Source: an uncultured Lachnospiraceae bacterium (GTDB lineage: Bacteria; Bacillota; Clostridia; Lachnospirales; Lachnospiraceae). From it: a stretch of 21,007 nucleotides of DNA. The stretch lies in assembly GCA_958402795.1 (NCBI GenBank), contig CATXUX010000050.1:1-21007 (forward strand), read 5' to 3'. Shown one piece after another: positions 7,364-14,169 of this stretch (its first letter is position 1; each line of letters begins with the position of its first letter). Below the pieces are notes generated by a model that saw only the letters and a list, made by a program, of their open reading frames with translations, did no database searches and was not told the origin of the DNA. Made by a program: the position numbers and the translations under genes.

Positions 7364-7813
7364 ATGAAAGTGATTTTATTAAAAGATGTGAAGTCTCTTG
7401 GGAAAGAGGGAGAGATCGTGAATGTGAACGACGGGTATGCGAGGAACTTTATCCTGCCGAAAAAGTTAGGCGTAGAAGCAACCGGAAAGAACATGAACGA
7501 CCTGAAACTGAAAAAAAATAATGAAGAAAAGCAGGCAAAAGAACGACTGGAAGCGGCACGGACTCTGGCGGCAAAGCTGGAGGCAGGAAAGGTGGAGCTT
7601 ACGATTAAAATCGGAGAAGGCGGCAAAGCCTTCGGCTCGGTATCCGCGAAGGAGATCGCCGCAGCAGTGCAGGAACAGATGGGACTGGATGTTGACAAGA
7701 AGAAAGTGCAGTTAAAAGAGACGATTAAAACACTTGGAGTTCATACGGTTCCGGTGAAGCTGCATCCGGAAGTGACGGCCCAGTTGAAGGTGGAGATCTG
7801 CGAAGAAGCCTGA
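7364..7813 (+). CDS. rplI: 50S ribosomal protein L9
   Basis: 149 residues, the normal length for bL9. The N-terminal globular domain opens with the typical MKVILLKDVKSLGKEGEIV and continues to the conserved GYARNFILPK region (about 24-33). A long charged connecting helix (about 45-75) follows, then the C-terminal domain with FGSVSAKEI. L9 binds 23S rRNA at the base of the L1 stalk and helps limit frameshifting and stalled-ribosome collisions. AAGGAG (7348-7353) lies ten bases before the ATG. It sits 53 bases after gdpP and 74 before dnaB, the usual Bacillota order, and is probably co-transcribed with both. Confidence 0.98.
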   Translation: MKVILLKDVKSLGKEGEIVNVNDGYARNFILPKKLGVEATGKNMNDLKLKKNNEEKQAKERLEAARTLAAKLEAGKVELTIKIGEGGKAFGSVSAKEIAAAVQEQMGLDVDKKKVQLKETIKTLGVHTVPVKLHPEVTAQLKVEICEEA

Positions 7814-7814
7814 A

Positions 7815-7833
7815 CATGCGGTGAGCGCGCATG
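7815..7833 (+). other. short stem-loop between rplI and dnaB
   Basis: CATGCG (7815-7820) pairs with CGCATG (7828-7833) around a 7-base loop, directly after the rplI stop. No T-run follows, so it is unlikely to end transcription. It could mark an RNA processing point that sets different levels for the two genes, or be chance. Confidence 0.3.
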
Positions 7834-7887
7834 CCGTGGGACTGTGAATCGTAACAAATACAGCGATAAAGCATAAGGGGTACCTCA

Positions 7888-9234
7888 ATGGAAGAAGGAA
7901 TAATCAAGCGTGTCATGCCGCATAATACAGAAGCAGAGCAGGCGGTCATAGGCGCGATGCTGATGAATAAGGATGCGATCATGGAGACTTCCGAGATACT
8001 GACGGGCGAGGATTTTTATCAGACCGCATATGGGATTTTGTTCCAGGCGATGACAGAGATGTTTCATGCCGGAAAACCGATCGATCTGATCACACTGCAG
8101 GAGTATCTGAAAGAGCAGAAAGCACCGCCGGAAGTCAGCAGCATGGAATTTGCCCGCGACCTGATCGCGAATGTGACGACGTCCGCCAATGTCAGATATT
8201 ATGCGCAGATCGTAAAAGAAAAGTCTACACTGCGCCGGCTGATCAAGGTGAATGAATCAATTGAAAACATGTGCTATGCGGGAGACCGGCCGACGGAGGA
8301 AATTCTGGAAGCGACGGAAAAGCAGGTGTTTGCGCTGGTGGAGCGCGGCAATACCCAGGATTTTGTGCCGATCAAGCAGGTGGTGCTCAATACGCTGGAC
8401 GTGATTGAAAAGGCGTCGAAGACGAAAGGAAATGTAACAGGAATCCCGACCGGGTTTATCGATCTGGATTATAAACTGTCCGGACTGCAGCGTTCGGATC
8501 TGGTTCTGATCGCGGCGAGACCGTCCATGGGAAAAACAGCGTTTGTGCTGAATATTGCGCAGCATGTAGCGTTTCGGCAGAACCGTTCGGTTGCCATTTT
8601 TAGTCTGGAGATGTCAAAAGAACAGCTTGTCAACCGTCTGCTGTCGTTGGAATCCCATGTGGACGCCCAGCTCCTCAGAACGGGAAACCTGAAAGATACA
8701 GACTGGGAAAAGCTGATCGAGGCTGCAGGACGGATCGGAAAATCGAAGCTGATCATTGATGATACTTCAGGAATTTCCATTGCGGAGCTGCGGTCAAAAT
8801 GCCGGAAATATAAGTTAGAGATGGGACTTGACCTGATCATCATAGACTATTTACAATTGATGAGCGGAAGCGGCGGCAGAAGCAATGAGAGCCGCCAGCA
8901 GGAGATCTCAGAAATCTCGCGTTCCCTGAAGGGACTGGCGCGGGAGATGAATGTACCGGTGATCGCCCTGTCACAGCTCAGCCGTGCGGTTGAATCGAGA
9001 ACGGATAAACGTCCCATGCTTTCAGACTTACGTGAGTCCGGGGCGATCGAGCAGGACGCGGATGTGGTCATGTTCATTTACCGGGAAGACTATTACATCC
9101 CGGATACAGAAGACAAGAACATTGCGGAGATTATCATTGCCAAGCAGAGAAACGGCCCGATCGGTACGGTACGGCTGGCATGGATGCCGCAGTACACCCG
9201 GTTTGGAAATGAACTGCGGCAGCAGCCGGATTAA
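7888..9234 (+). CDS. dnaB: replicative DNA helicase DnaB (DnaC in Bacillus naming)
   Basis: 448 residues, normal length. The N-terminal domain (about 10-110, beginning PHNTEAEQAVIGAML) and linker helix lead to the RecA-like ATPase. Walker A is ARPSMGKTAF (210-219), Walker B is LIIIDYLQLM (316-325), and SQLSRAVE with DLRESGAIEQDADVVMFIYR carries the later helicase motifs and arginine finger region. The hexamer unwinds DNA ahead of the replisome. A weak AAGGGG ribosome binding site (7875-7880) precedes the ATG. The gene ends only eight bases from the converging MerR-type gene, with no terminator between them. Confidence 0.98.
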   Translation: MEEGIIKRVMPHNTEAEQAVIGAMLMNKDAIMETSEILTGEDFYQTAYGILFQAMTEMFHAGKPIDLITLQEYLKEQKAPPEVSSMEFARDLIANVTTSANVRYYAQIVKEKSTLRRLIKVNESIENMCYAGDRPTEEILEATEKQVFALVERGNTQDFVPIKQVVLNTLDVIEKASKTKGNVTGIPTGFIDLDYKLSGLQRSDLVLIAARPSMGKTAFVLNIAQHVAFRQNRSVAIFSLEMSKEQLVNRLLSLESHVDAQLLRTGNLKDTDWEKLIEAAGRIGKSKLIIDDTSGISIAELRSKCRKYKLEMGLDLIIIDYLQLMSGSGGRSNESRQQEISEISRSLKGLAREMNVPVIALSQLSRAVESRTDKRPMLSDLRESGAIEQDADVVMFIYREDYYIPDTEDKNIAEIIIAKQRNGPIGTVRLAWMPQYTRFGNELRQQPD

Positions 9235-9242
9235 AGAAAAGT

Positions 9243-10013
9243 CTATGTAAGAATCTTTTTCAGCCTTGCAGCAGGAGTCTCTTTTGCACTCTCACGCCGT
9301 GCCTCCTGCTGCTGGCGGATCAGCATATCGAGTTTACGGTAATGCTCTTCCTCTCTTCTCTCGTTTGCCTGAAAGAGGTAATCCATTTCCCGGAGTACAT
9401 CATTGGTTACTTTTTTGCTGATATTTTTCTCCAGCGTCTGGTTATTGGCGGTGACCACTTCGGTCAGGACGTCCCCGATCAGTCCGCGGACCTGTTCCAA
9501 CTGTGTGACCGGAAGAACTTCGGCTGATGCGACCGCGGGAACCTGATCCGAGGCAGCCGCTTTTGCAGCTGGTTTTACGTCTGATTTTGCATCTGTTGTG
9601 ATTTTAGCCGCCGGTTCTGTGGAAGAATCCTTACTTTCTGCTGACTTTGCGTCTGATTCTTTTGTGCCCGGTTTCGCATCTGAGGCCGCTACATCCGTTT
9701 TTTTTGCAGATTTCGCGTCCGATTCCGCGTCCGGTTTTGCGTTGTCTGCAAAAACTGTTTTTTTGGCGTCTGCCCGCTGTCTGGCTTCGGTCAGTGCAGG
9801 GATCAGAGGTTTTAAGTCACGCAGGAGCATTCCCTCATTCTTTAGTTTTTTAATACAGCAAAAAAGCTGGATGTCATCTTCGGTATAATATCGGTGTCCC
9901 ATCTCCGTCCGGCCGATTTTAAGTCCCAGTTCTTCTTCCCAATACCGGAGAACATGAGCCTCCACATGAACCTGCTTGGCCGCCTCGGAAATCATGAATC
10001 TGACTTCACCCAT
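9243..10013 (-). CDS. MerR-type DNA-binding protein with low-complexity linker and C-terminal coiled coil
   Basis: 256 residues from the ATG at 10013, chosen because AGGAGG (10024-10029) is ten bases upstream; an ATG nine bases earlier almost touches that site. Residues 6-75 form a MerR winged helix: ISEAAKQVHV, then HVLRYWEEELGL, then GHRYYTEDDIQLF. There is no metal-binding cysteine cluster. Residues about 85-165 are a linker of Asp, Ala, Lys and Ser with recurring DAKS/DAKP units. The end (about 170-256) is a charged helical region with many Glu, Arg and Gln, likely a coiled coil. This layout recalls RacA, the MerR-fold chromosome-anchoring protein of Bacillus, more than a metal or drug sensor. 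A nucleoid, replication or division role is inferred from architecture and from the neighbouring dnaB. A plain transcription regulator is the alternative. Confidence 0.8.
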   Translation of the reverse strand: MGEVRFMISEAAKQVHVEAHVLRYWEEELGLKIGRTEMGHRYYTEDDIQLFCCIKKLKNEGMLLRDLKPLIPALTEARQRADAKKTVFADNAKPDAESDAKSAKKTDVAASDAKPGTKESDAKSAESKDSSTEPAAKITTDAKSDVKPAAKAAASDQVPAVASAEVLPVTQLEQVRGLIGDVLTEVVTANNQTLEKNISKKVTNDVLREMDYLFQANERREEEHYRKLDMLIRQQQEARRESAKETPAARLKKILT

Positions 10014-10104
10014 ATGTTTCATACCTCCTACTATAATAGTTAAAATAGCTTTCTGGCGATTCTTCAAAGCCGCTTAACTACAATGAAATCCATTTACGTA
10101 GATA

Positions 10105-10132
10105 AGTATAACACAGAGTATGCAGGTATGAA
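10105..10132 (-). promoter_or_regulatory. candidate promoter of the MerR-type gene
   Basis: On the minus strand TTCATA (127-132 of this kilobase, i.e. 10127-10132) and TATACT (10105-10110) are 16 bases apart. This would give a leader of about 85 bases. The -10 is good and the -35 is poor. Confidence 0.35.
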
Positions 10133-10242
10133 TCATAAACCGCTCGTCAAATTCGGACATGAAATGGGGAAAAACCGGGAAAAAAGGGAAAAATTAGCTG
10201 AAATCGGATCAGGGACTGGTTGTGATACCAAAGTAATACAAA

Positions 10243-10338
10243 ACCGGCGTGTCTGACCCTCGCGGCAGTCGCCAAATGGACATGCAAGCATGTCCGCTTG
10301 GCTCGTTGCTCGCGGGAATAAAGTCAGGATGCGCCGGT
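10243..10338. other. 96-nt nested imperfect hairpin in a gene-free stretch
   Basis: The stretch 10014-10391 has no convincing gene. Its main content is a long foldback: ACCGGCG (10243-10249) with CGCCGGT (10332-10338), CTGAC (10253-10257) with GTCAG (10323-10327), CGCG (10261-10264) with CGCG (10311-10314), GCA (10265-10267) with TGC (10307-10309), GCCAA (10271-10275) with TTGGC (10298-10302), and GGACATGC (10278-10285) with GCATGTCC (10288-10295) round a two-base tip. All arms are collinear, so the whole folds into one interrupted hairpin. On the minus strand it is followed by TTTTGTATT, so it could end the ferredoxin transcript. It could equally be a dispersed foldback repeat or a structured RNA. 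Confidence 0.6.
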
Positions 10339-10343
10339 CTCTG

Positions 10344-10361
10344 CCAGTGCCATGGCACTGG
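10344..10361. repeat. 18-bp perfect palindrome
   Basis: CCAGTGCCATGGCACTGG is a perfect palindrome with no spacer, five bases from the large hairpin and 30 bases beyond the ferredoxin stop. A spacerless palindrome makes a poor RNA hairpin but a good dimeric protein site. It may belong to the same element as the hairpin. Confidence 0.6.
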
Positions 10362-10391
10362 TGGTTACATGTCTTTATGCTTGCTTTTTCA

Positions 10392-10562
10392 TTAAGCCTC
10401 AGAAATAGCTCCTGTAGGACAGGCTGCTTCGCATGCGCCGCAATCGATGCAGGAATCAGCATCAACAACGTACTTGCCATCTCCCTCGGAAATAGCGCCT
10501 ACCGGACATTCGCCTTCGCAAGTGCCGCAGCTTACACATTCATCACTAATTACGCGTGCCAT
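10392..10562 (-). CDS. small 2[4Fe-4S] ferredoxin
   Basis: 56 residues, typical of clostridial-type ferredoxins, and easily missed because of its length. Two CxxCxxCxxxCP motifs are complete: C9, C12, C15, C19-P20 and C38, C41, C44, C48-P49. Each is followed by the usual GAIS segment, reflecting the internal duplication of the family. It is a cytoplasmic low-potential electron carrier, in anaerobes serving enzymes such as pyruvate:ferredoxin oxidoreductase, hydrogenase or Rnf. AGGAGG (10571-10576) lies eight bases before the ATG. It appears to be a single-gene unit with its own promoter. The large hairpin at 10243-10338 lies downstream in its direction of transcription. Confidence 0.96.
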   Translation of the reverse strand: MARVISDECVSCGTCEGECPVGAISEGDGKYVVDADSCIDCGACEAACPTGAISEA

Positions 10563-10612
10563 AGTATGTACCTCCTTTAATAGTCTGCAACTTGTCTGTG
10601 TTGCCTACAGTC

Positions 10613-10641
10613 ATTCTAATACAAAAATCATAAATATACAA
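10613..10641 (-). promoter_or_regulatory. candidate ferredoxin promoter
   Basis: On the minus strand TTGTAT (10636-10641) and TAGAAT (10613-10618) are separated by 17 bases in an AT-rich tract, about 50 bases before the ferredoxin ATG. The -10 matches five of six consensus bases. The -35 keeps only TTG. Confidence 0.5.
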
Positions 10642-10772
10642 GTATAAAAATAAAAACAAAACAAAAGAAAAATTTAAGAAAAAATTCCTTTTCTTTTCAC
10701 AGGAATCGTGTAAAATAGTAGGAAGTGAGTAACAGAGATGAAGATGGATAGGGAAAAGAGGAGACTTCTGTT

Positions 10773-11966
10773 ATGAAAAAGAGATGGATAACGGCTGTGG
10801 CTGCCACGCTTGCGGCGGCAATGGCAGTCTGTGCATGTGCAAAGGAAGAAGAACCAGAGACATTTACCGGAGAGACGACGGAGGAGCCTGCATATCAGGC
10901 ATATCTGAATGCGGTTTCACCGGCAGCTTATAATAACGTAGAAGGACTGAATCTGGAACCGGGGACATATATCTCGATTATCGGGAAGGATGAGTCCTCT
11001 GCGTACTGGCAGCAGGTGGAAAGAGGCGTGACACAGGCGGCGGATGATTTGAATGAAATGCTGGGATACACAGGAGGCGATAAGATTAAGGTCACCTATA
11101 ATTCTCCGGCAGAATCAGAGGACATTGACGAGCAGGTGAATATCCTGGATGAAGAATTGTCGCGCTATCCGGATGTCGTGGGGATCGCTACCGTGGATGA
11201 AGACGCCTGCGGCGTGCAGTTTGATCTGGCGGCAGGAAACGGGATCCCGATCATCGCGCTGGACTCATCGAACAACTATCATGGGATTCAGTGTACCGTG
11301 CAGACGGATAACGTGGACGCGGCGCGGACCGGCGCCTATAAACTGGCGGATGAGATCGGAAGGGAAGGCGAAGTGATCCTTCTGGTTCATGACTCCAAGT
11401 CCGGAGCAGCGAAAGAAAGAGCGGAAGGGTTCACGGCCGAGATCACAGAAAAGTATCCGAATGTCAAGATCGTTGAGACGATTTATCTCGACCAGATGGA
11501 CGATCTGAAGAAGAAAATCGCGGAAGAGAAAGACGACGGGACAAAAGATGAGAATGTAGCAGAAGAAAATACTGCTGCAGATGATGAGAATTCTGCAGCA
11601 GTGGAAATGACGGATGAGGATGTCCTGCAGTATTATTTGGAGAAGTATCCGGATCTGAAGGGAATGTTCGCGACCAGTGACAACGCGACCCAGAGAGGAC
11701 TTGAAGCACTGAAGACGGCGGGACGCGGCGGCGAGGTTGTCCTCATGGGATTTGACGCGGGAGAAAAACAGCTTGCAGCGCTGGAGGACGGGGACATCTC
11801 CGGTCTGGTTGTCCAGAACCCGTTTGGCATCGGCTACGCTTCGGTGGTGGCTGCGGCGCGGACCGTGCTGGAGATCGGCAATGAAGCCGAGGTCAATACC
11901 GGGTACATATGGGTTACACCGGACAACCTGGAAGAAGAATCCATTCAGAAGATGCTGTATGAATAA
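10773..11966 (+). CDS. sugar-type substrate-binding lipoprotein (RbsB-like), orphan
   Basis: 397 residues. A lipoprotein signal peptide (MKKRW, then an Ala-rich core) ends in VCAC, so the lipidated cysteine is C22 (C20 possible). The mature part is a type-1 periplasmic-binding fold: a first lobe opening with TYISIIGKDESSAYWQQVERG, the segment GIPIIALDSSNN, and a second lobe with GMFATSDNATQRGLEAL and VVLMGFDAGEKQ. Relatives bind ribose, galactose, xylose or autoinducer-2. Residues about 248-282 are an acidic insertion (runs of E, D, N and A) between the lobes, not usual for the family. No permease or ATPase gene is in the window, so it may serve a distant transporter or feed a sensor. A sensor kinase gene converges on it 19 bases away. 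AGAGGAG (10757-10763) precedes the ATG; TAAAAT (10711-10716) is a possible -10 box without a clear -35. Confidence 0.88.
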   Translation: MKKRWITAVAATLAAAMAVCACAKEEEPETFTGETTEEPAYQAYLNAVSPAAYNNVEGLNLEPGTYISIIGKDESSAYWQQVERGVTQAADDLNEMLGYTGGDKIKVTYNSPAESEDIDEQVNILDEELSRYPDVVGIATVDEDACGVQFDLAAGNGIPIIALDSSNNYHGIQCTVQTDNVDAARTGAYKLADEIGREGEVILLVHDSKSGAAKERAEGFTAEITEKYPNVKIVETIYLDQMDDLKKKIAEEKDDGTKDENVAEENTAADDENSAAVEMTDEDVLQYYLEKYPDLKGMFATSDNATQRGLEALKTAGRGGEVVLMGFDAGEKQLAALEDGDISGLVVQNPFGIGYASVVAAARTVLEIGNEAEVNTGYIWVTPDNLEEESIQKMLYE

Positions 11967-11985
11967 GTCCGGATCCATTCCGTTA

Positions 11986-13389
11986 TTACCCTTCGGGAAG
12001 AGAGAAGATGAATTCGGTGCCGACGCCTTCGGTGCTGACCACATTGATATGTTCGCCATGCGCCTGGATCGCTTCTTTTACGATTGCGAGGCCGAGACCG
12101 GTTCCTTTCTTATCCCTCCCCCGTGAGGAATCCGACTTATAGAACCGCTCCCAGATCTTTCCCAGATCCTTTTTGGGGATCCCGATTCCGGAGTCTTTGA
12201 CAGAAATATACACTTTTCCGCTGCGTTCCGTGACTTCAACGGTAACGGTGGAATCATTGCCGCTGAATTTGATGGCATTGTCCAGCAGGTTGTATAACAC
12301 TTGCTGGATTTTTCGTTTATCAGCATAAACAAGGACTTCCCCCTCTAACAGCAAAAGCTCGATGGAAATGTGCTTTGCTGTGCAGATCACTTCGAAAGAA
12401 GCAGCAGTCTGCTTGATCACGGTCTGGATGTCAAAGGAACTCTTGTCCAGCATCAGTTCCTTTTTGTCGTATTCGTTCAGAGTCAGCAGATCCCGCGTCA
12501 GGTCGGTCAGACGGTCTGTCTCATATAAAATGATATCCAGATACTTCCCGTATAGTTCAGGCGGGATCGTACCGTCCGCCATTGCCTCTACATATCCTTT
12601 GATAGACGTCAGGGGAGAGCGGAAATCGTGGGAAACATTTGCTACAAATTTCTTGGAATAATCCTCCATATCCTGAAGCTGCGCGGACATATAGTTCAGC
12701 GAAGCAGAAAGATATCCCATCTCGTCCTCGGTCTGGATCGGAATCTCATAGTCCAGATTGCCGGACGCATACTGCTGCGCTGCCTCCGTAACCTGGCGCA
12801 GCGGCCGGTAGACGAAGAACTGAACGCCGACCAGAATCAAAAAAGACAGCAGATAAATGACCAGAACGGTGATATAGACCGGGTACATGATCTGCTCGCA
12901 GTTTTCCTCAATACTTGCGACCGGTTTGTGGATCAGCAGGTAGCCTTCGGTCTGAAATCCGTCGATGACGGGCGCCATGATCGTGATCACGTCTTCATCG
13001 AAATATCCGTGGTAATCTCCGGTTACATACTGGTTGCCGGCTGTTTCTGCCGGATCAAATGCTTCGATGGTTTCCGGAGCCGCCGTATCTTCCAGATTGG
13101 AGGAAGTAATCACAGTTCCGTCCGGCTTCACAAACCAAAGGGAGGAATCCAGATAGATGTTCATGGCGTCCAGCTGGGAGTGTACTGCCCAGGTCGTGAT
13201 CTCCCCGGAAAAATAAGACGGCAGATACTCAGCGGCAACCTGATTAGCGGCTTTATATAAATCTTGCGAGGTATTTTCCTCCATCACATTCATGACAAGC
13301 TGCTGCCCGAGGGTGGCTGTGGTAAACAGACTCAGGAAGCCGAATGCGATATATAAAAAAAGAAATTTTAAATGTAATGTACTCTTCAT
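11986..13389 (-). CDS. sensor histidine kinase with HAMP domain
   Basis: 467 residues. Two membrane helices (about 7-28 and 170-193) enclose a roughly 140-residue extracytoplasmic sensor domain. A HAMP domain (about 194-246) leads to the HisKA dimerisation helix with NVSHDFRSPLTSIKGY; H254 is the predicted phosphorylated histidine. The ATPase domain has LYNLLDNAIKFSG (N box), VKDSGIGIP (G1), FYKSDSSRG (F box) and KGTGLGLAIV (G2). It starts six bases after the response regulator stop with only a weak ribosome binding site, suggesting translational coupling. The sensed signal cannot be read from the sequence; the envelope is a reasonable guess. It ends 19 bases from the converging binding-protein gene, with no terminator between. 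Confidence 0.96.
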   Translation of the reverse strand: MKSTLHLKFLFLYIAFGFLSLFTTATLGQQLVMNVMEENTSQDLYKAANQVAAEYLPSYFSGEITTWAVHSQLDAMNIYLDSSLWFVKPDGTVITSSNLEDTAAPETIEAFDPAETAGNQYVTGDYHGYFDEDVITIMAPVIDGFQTEGYLLIHKPVASIEENCEQIMYPVYITVLVIYLLSFLILVGVQFFVYRPLRQVTEAAQQYASGNLDYEIPIQTEDEMGYLSASLNYMSAQLQDMEDYSKKFVANVSHDFRSPLTSIKGYVEAMADGTIPPELYGKYLDIILYETDRLTDLTRDLLTLNEYDKKELMLDKSSFDIQTVIKQTAASFEVICTAKHISIELLLLEGEVLVYADKRKIQQVLYNLLDNAIKFSGNDSTVTVEVTERSGKVYISVKDSGIGIPKKDLGKIWERFYKSDSSRGRDKKGTGLGLAIVKEAIQAHGEHINVVSTEGVGTEFIFSLPEG

Positions 13390-13395
13390 AATCGT

Positions 13396-14097
13396 TTATC
13401 TTGTCTCGAATTTATAGCCGATCCCCCAGACGGTGCTGATGCGCCAGGACGGGTGATCTTTGATTTTTTCACGGAGCCGTTTAATATGTACGTCGACCGT
13501 GCGGGTGTCCCCGATGTACTCATATCCCCAGATCTGATCCAGAAGCTGTTCCCGCGTAAATACCTGATTGGGGGAAGCTGCAAGGAAATACAAAAGTTCC
13601 AGCTCCTTGGGCGGCATTTCCGTCTGCGCGCCGTCGCAGATGACGGAGTAGTTCGTCAGATTGATCGTAAGTCCGTCGTATTCTACGCATTTGATCTTTT
13701 CGCGGGCAGGAGTTTCTGTGCGGGACGGCTGATACCGGCGCAGTACGGCGCGGACACGCGCGACCATTTCTTTGGAATCAAACGGTTTCATGATATAGTC
13801 GTCGGCGCCGAGCTCCAACCCGAGAACCTTGTCGAAAACCTCTCCTTTCGCGGAGAGCATAATGATCGGCGTATTGGATTTCGCACGGATCTCCCGACAG
13901 ACCTGATAGCCGTCGATCCCCGGCAGCATCAGGTCCAACAGGAGAAGACTCGGCTGATAAGTGTCAAACGCCTTCAGCGCGTCTTCTCCGTTATATACCA
14001 TTTTTGTATCGAAGCACTCTTTCTTCAGATAGAGAGAAATGAGCTCCGCAATATTTTCATCATCATCAACAATCAGAATCTTTTGTTTTGTAACCAT
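13396..14097 (-). CDS. OmpR/PhoB-family response regulator
   Basis: 233 residues, standard length. The receiver domain (1-120) has the acidic pocket D11-D13, phospho-acceptor D55 (LLLLDLMLPG), S82 and K104 (KPF). A winged-helix DNA-binding domain (about 135-230) contains PPKELELLYFLAASPNQVFTREQLLDQIWG and RTVDVHIKRLREKI. It is the partner of the adjacent kinase. AAAGGAAGG lies about eight bases before the ATG. It begins 72 bases after the mutS2 stop on the same strand, so it may be read partly from the mutS2 transcript. VanR- and PhoP-like proteins share this layout, so no gene symbol is assigned. Confidence 0.97.
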   Translation of the reverse strand: MVTKQKILIVDDDENIAELISLYLKKECFDTKMVYNGEDALKAFDTYQPSLLLLDLMLPGIDGYQVCREIRAKSNTPIIMLSAKGEVFDKVLGLELGADDYIMKPFDSKEMVARVRAVLRRYQPSRTETPAREKIKCVEYDGLTINLTNYSVICDGAQTEMPPKELELLYFLAASPNQVFTREQLLDQIWGYEYIGDTRTVDVHIKRLREKIKDHPSWRISTVWGIGYKFETR

Positions 14098-14169
14098 GAT
14101 TTATGCCTTCCTTTCTGTATTGTGTATGAAAGCTGCAGGTATGATAGTCAGGGACGTCTGCCCCCGGTA

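Noticed and set aside
10133..10480. A 115-residue minus-strand open frame over the hairpin element
   Set aside because: It overlaps the ferredoxin gene in another frame, starts without a ribosome binding site, and its middle is simply translation of the inverted repeats.
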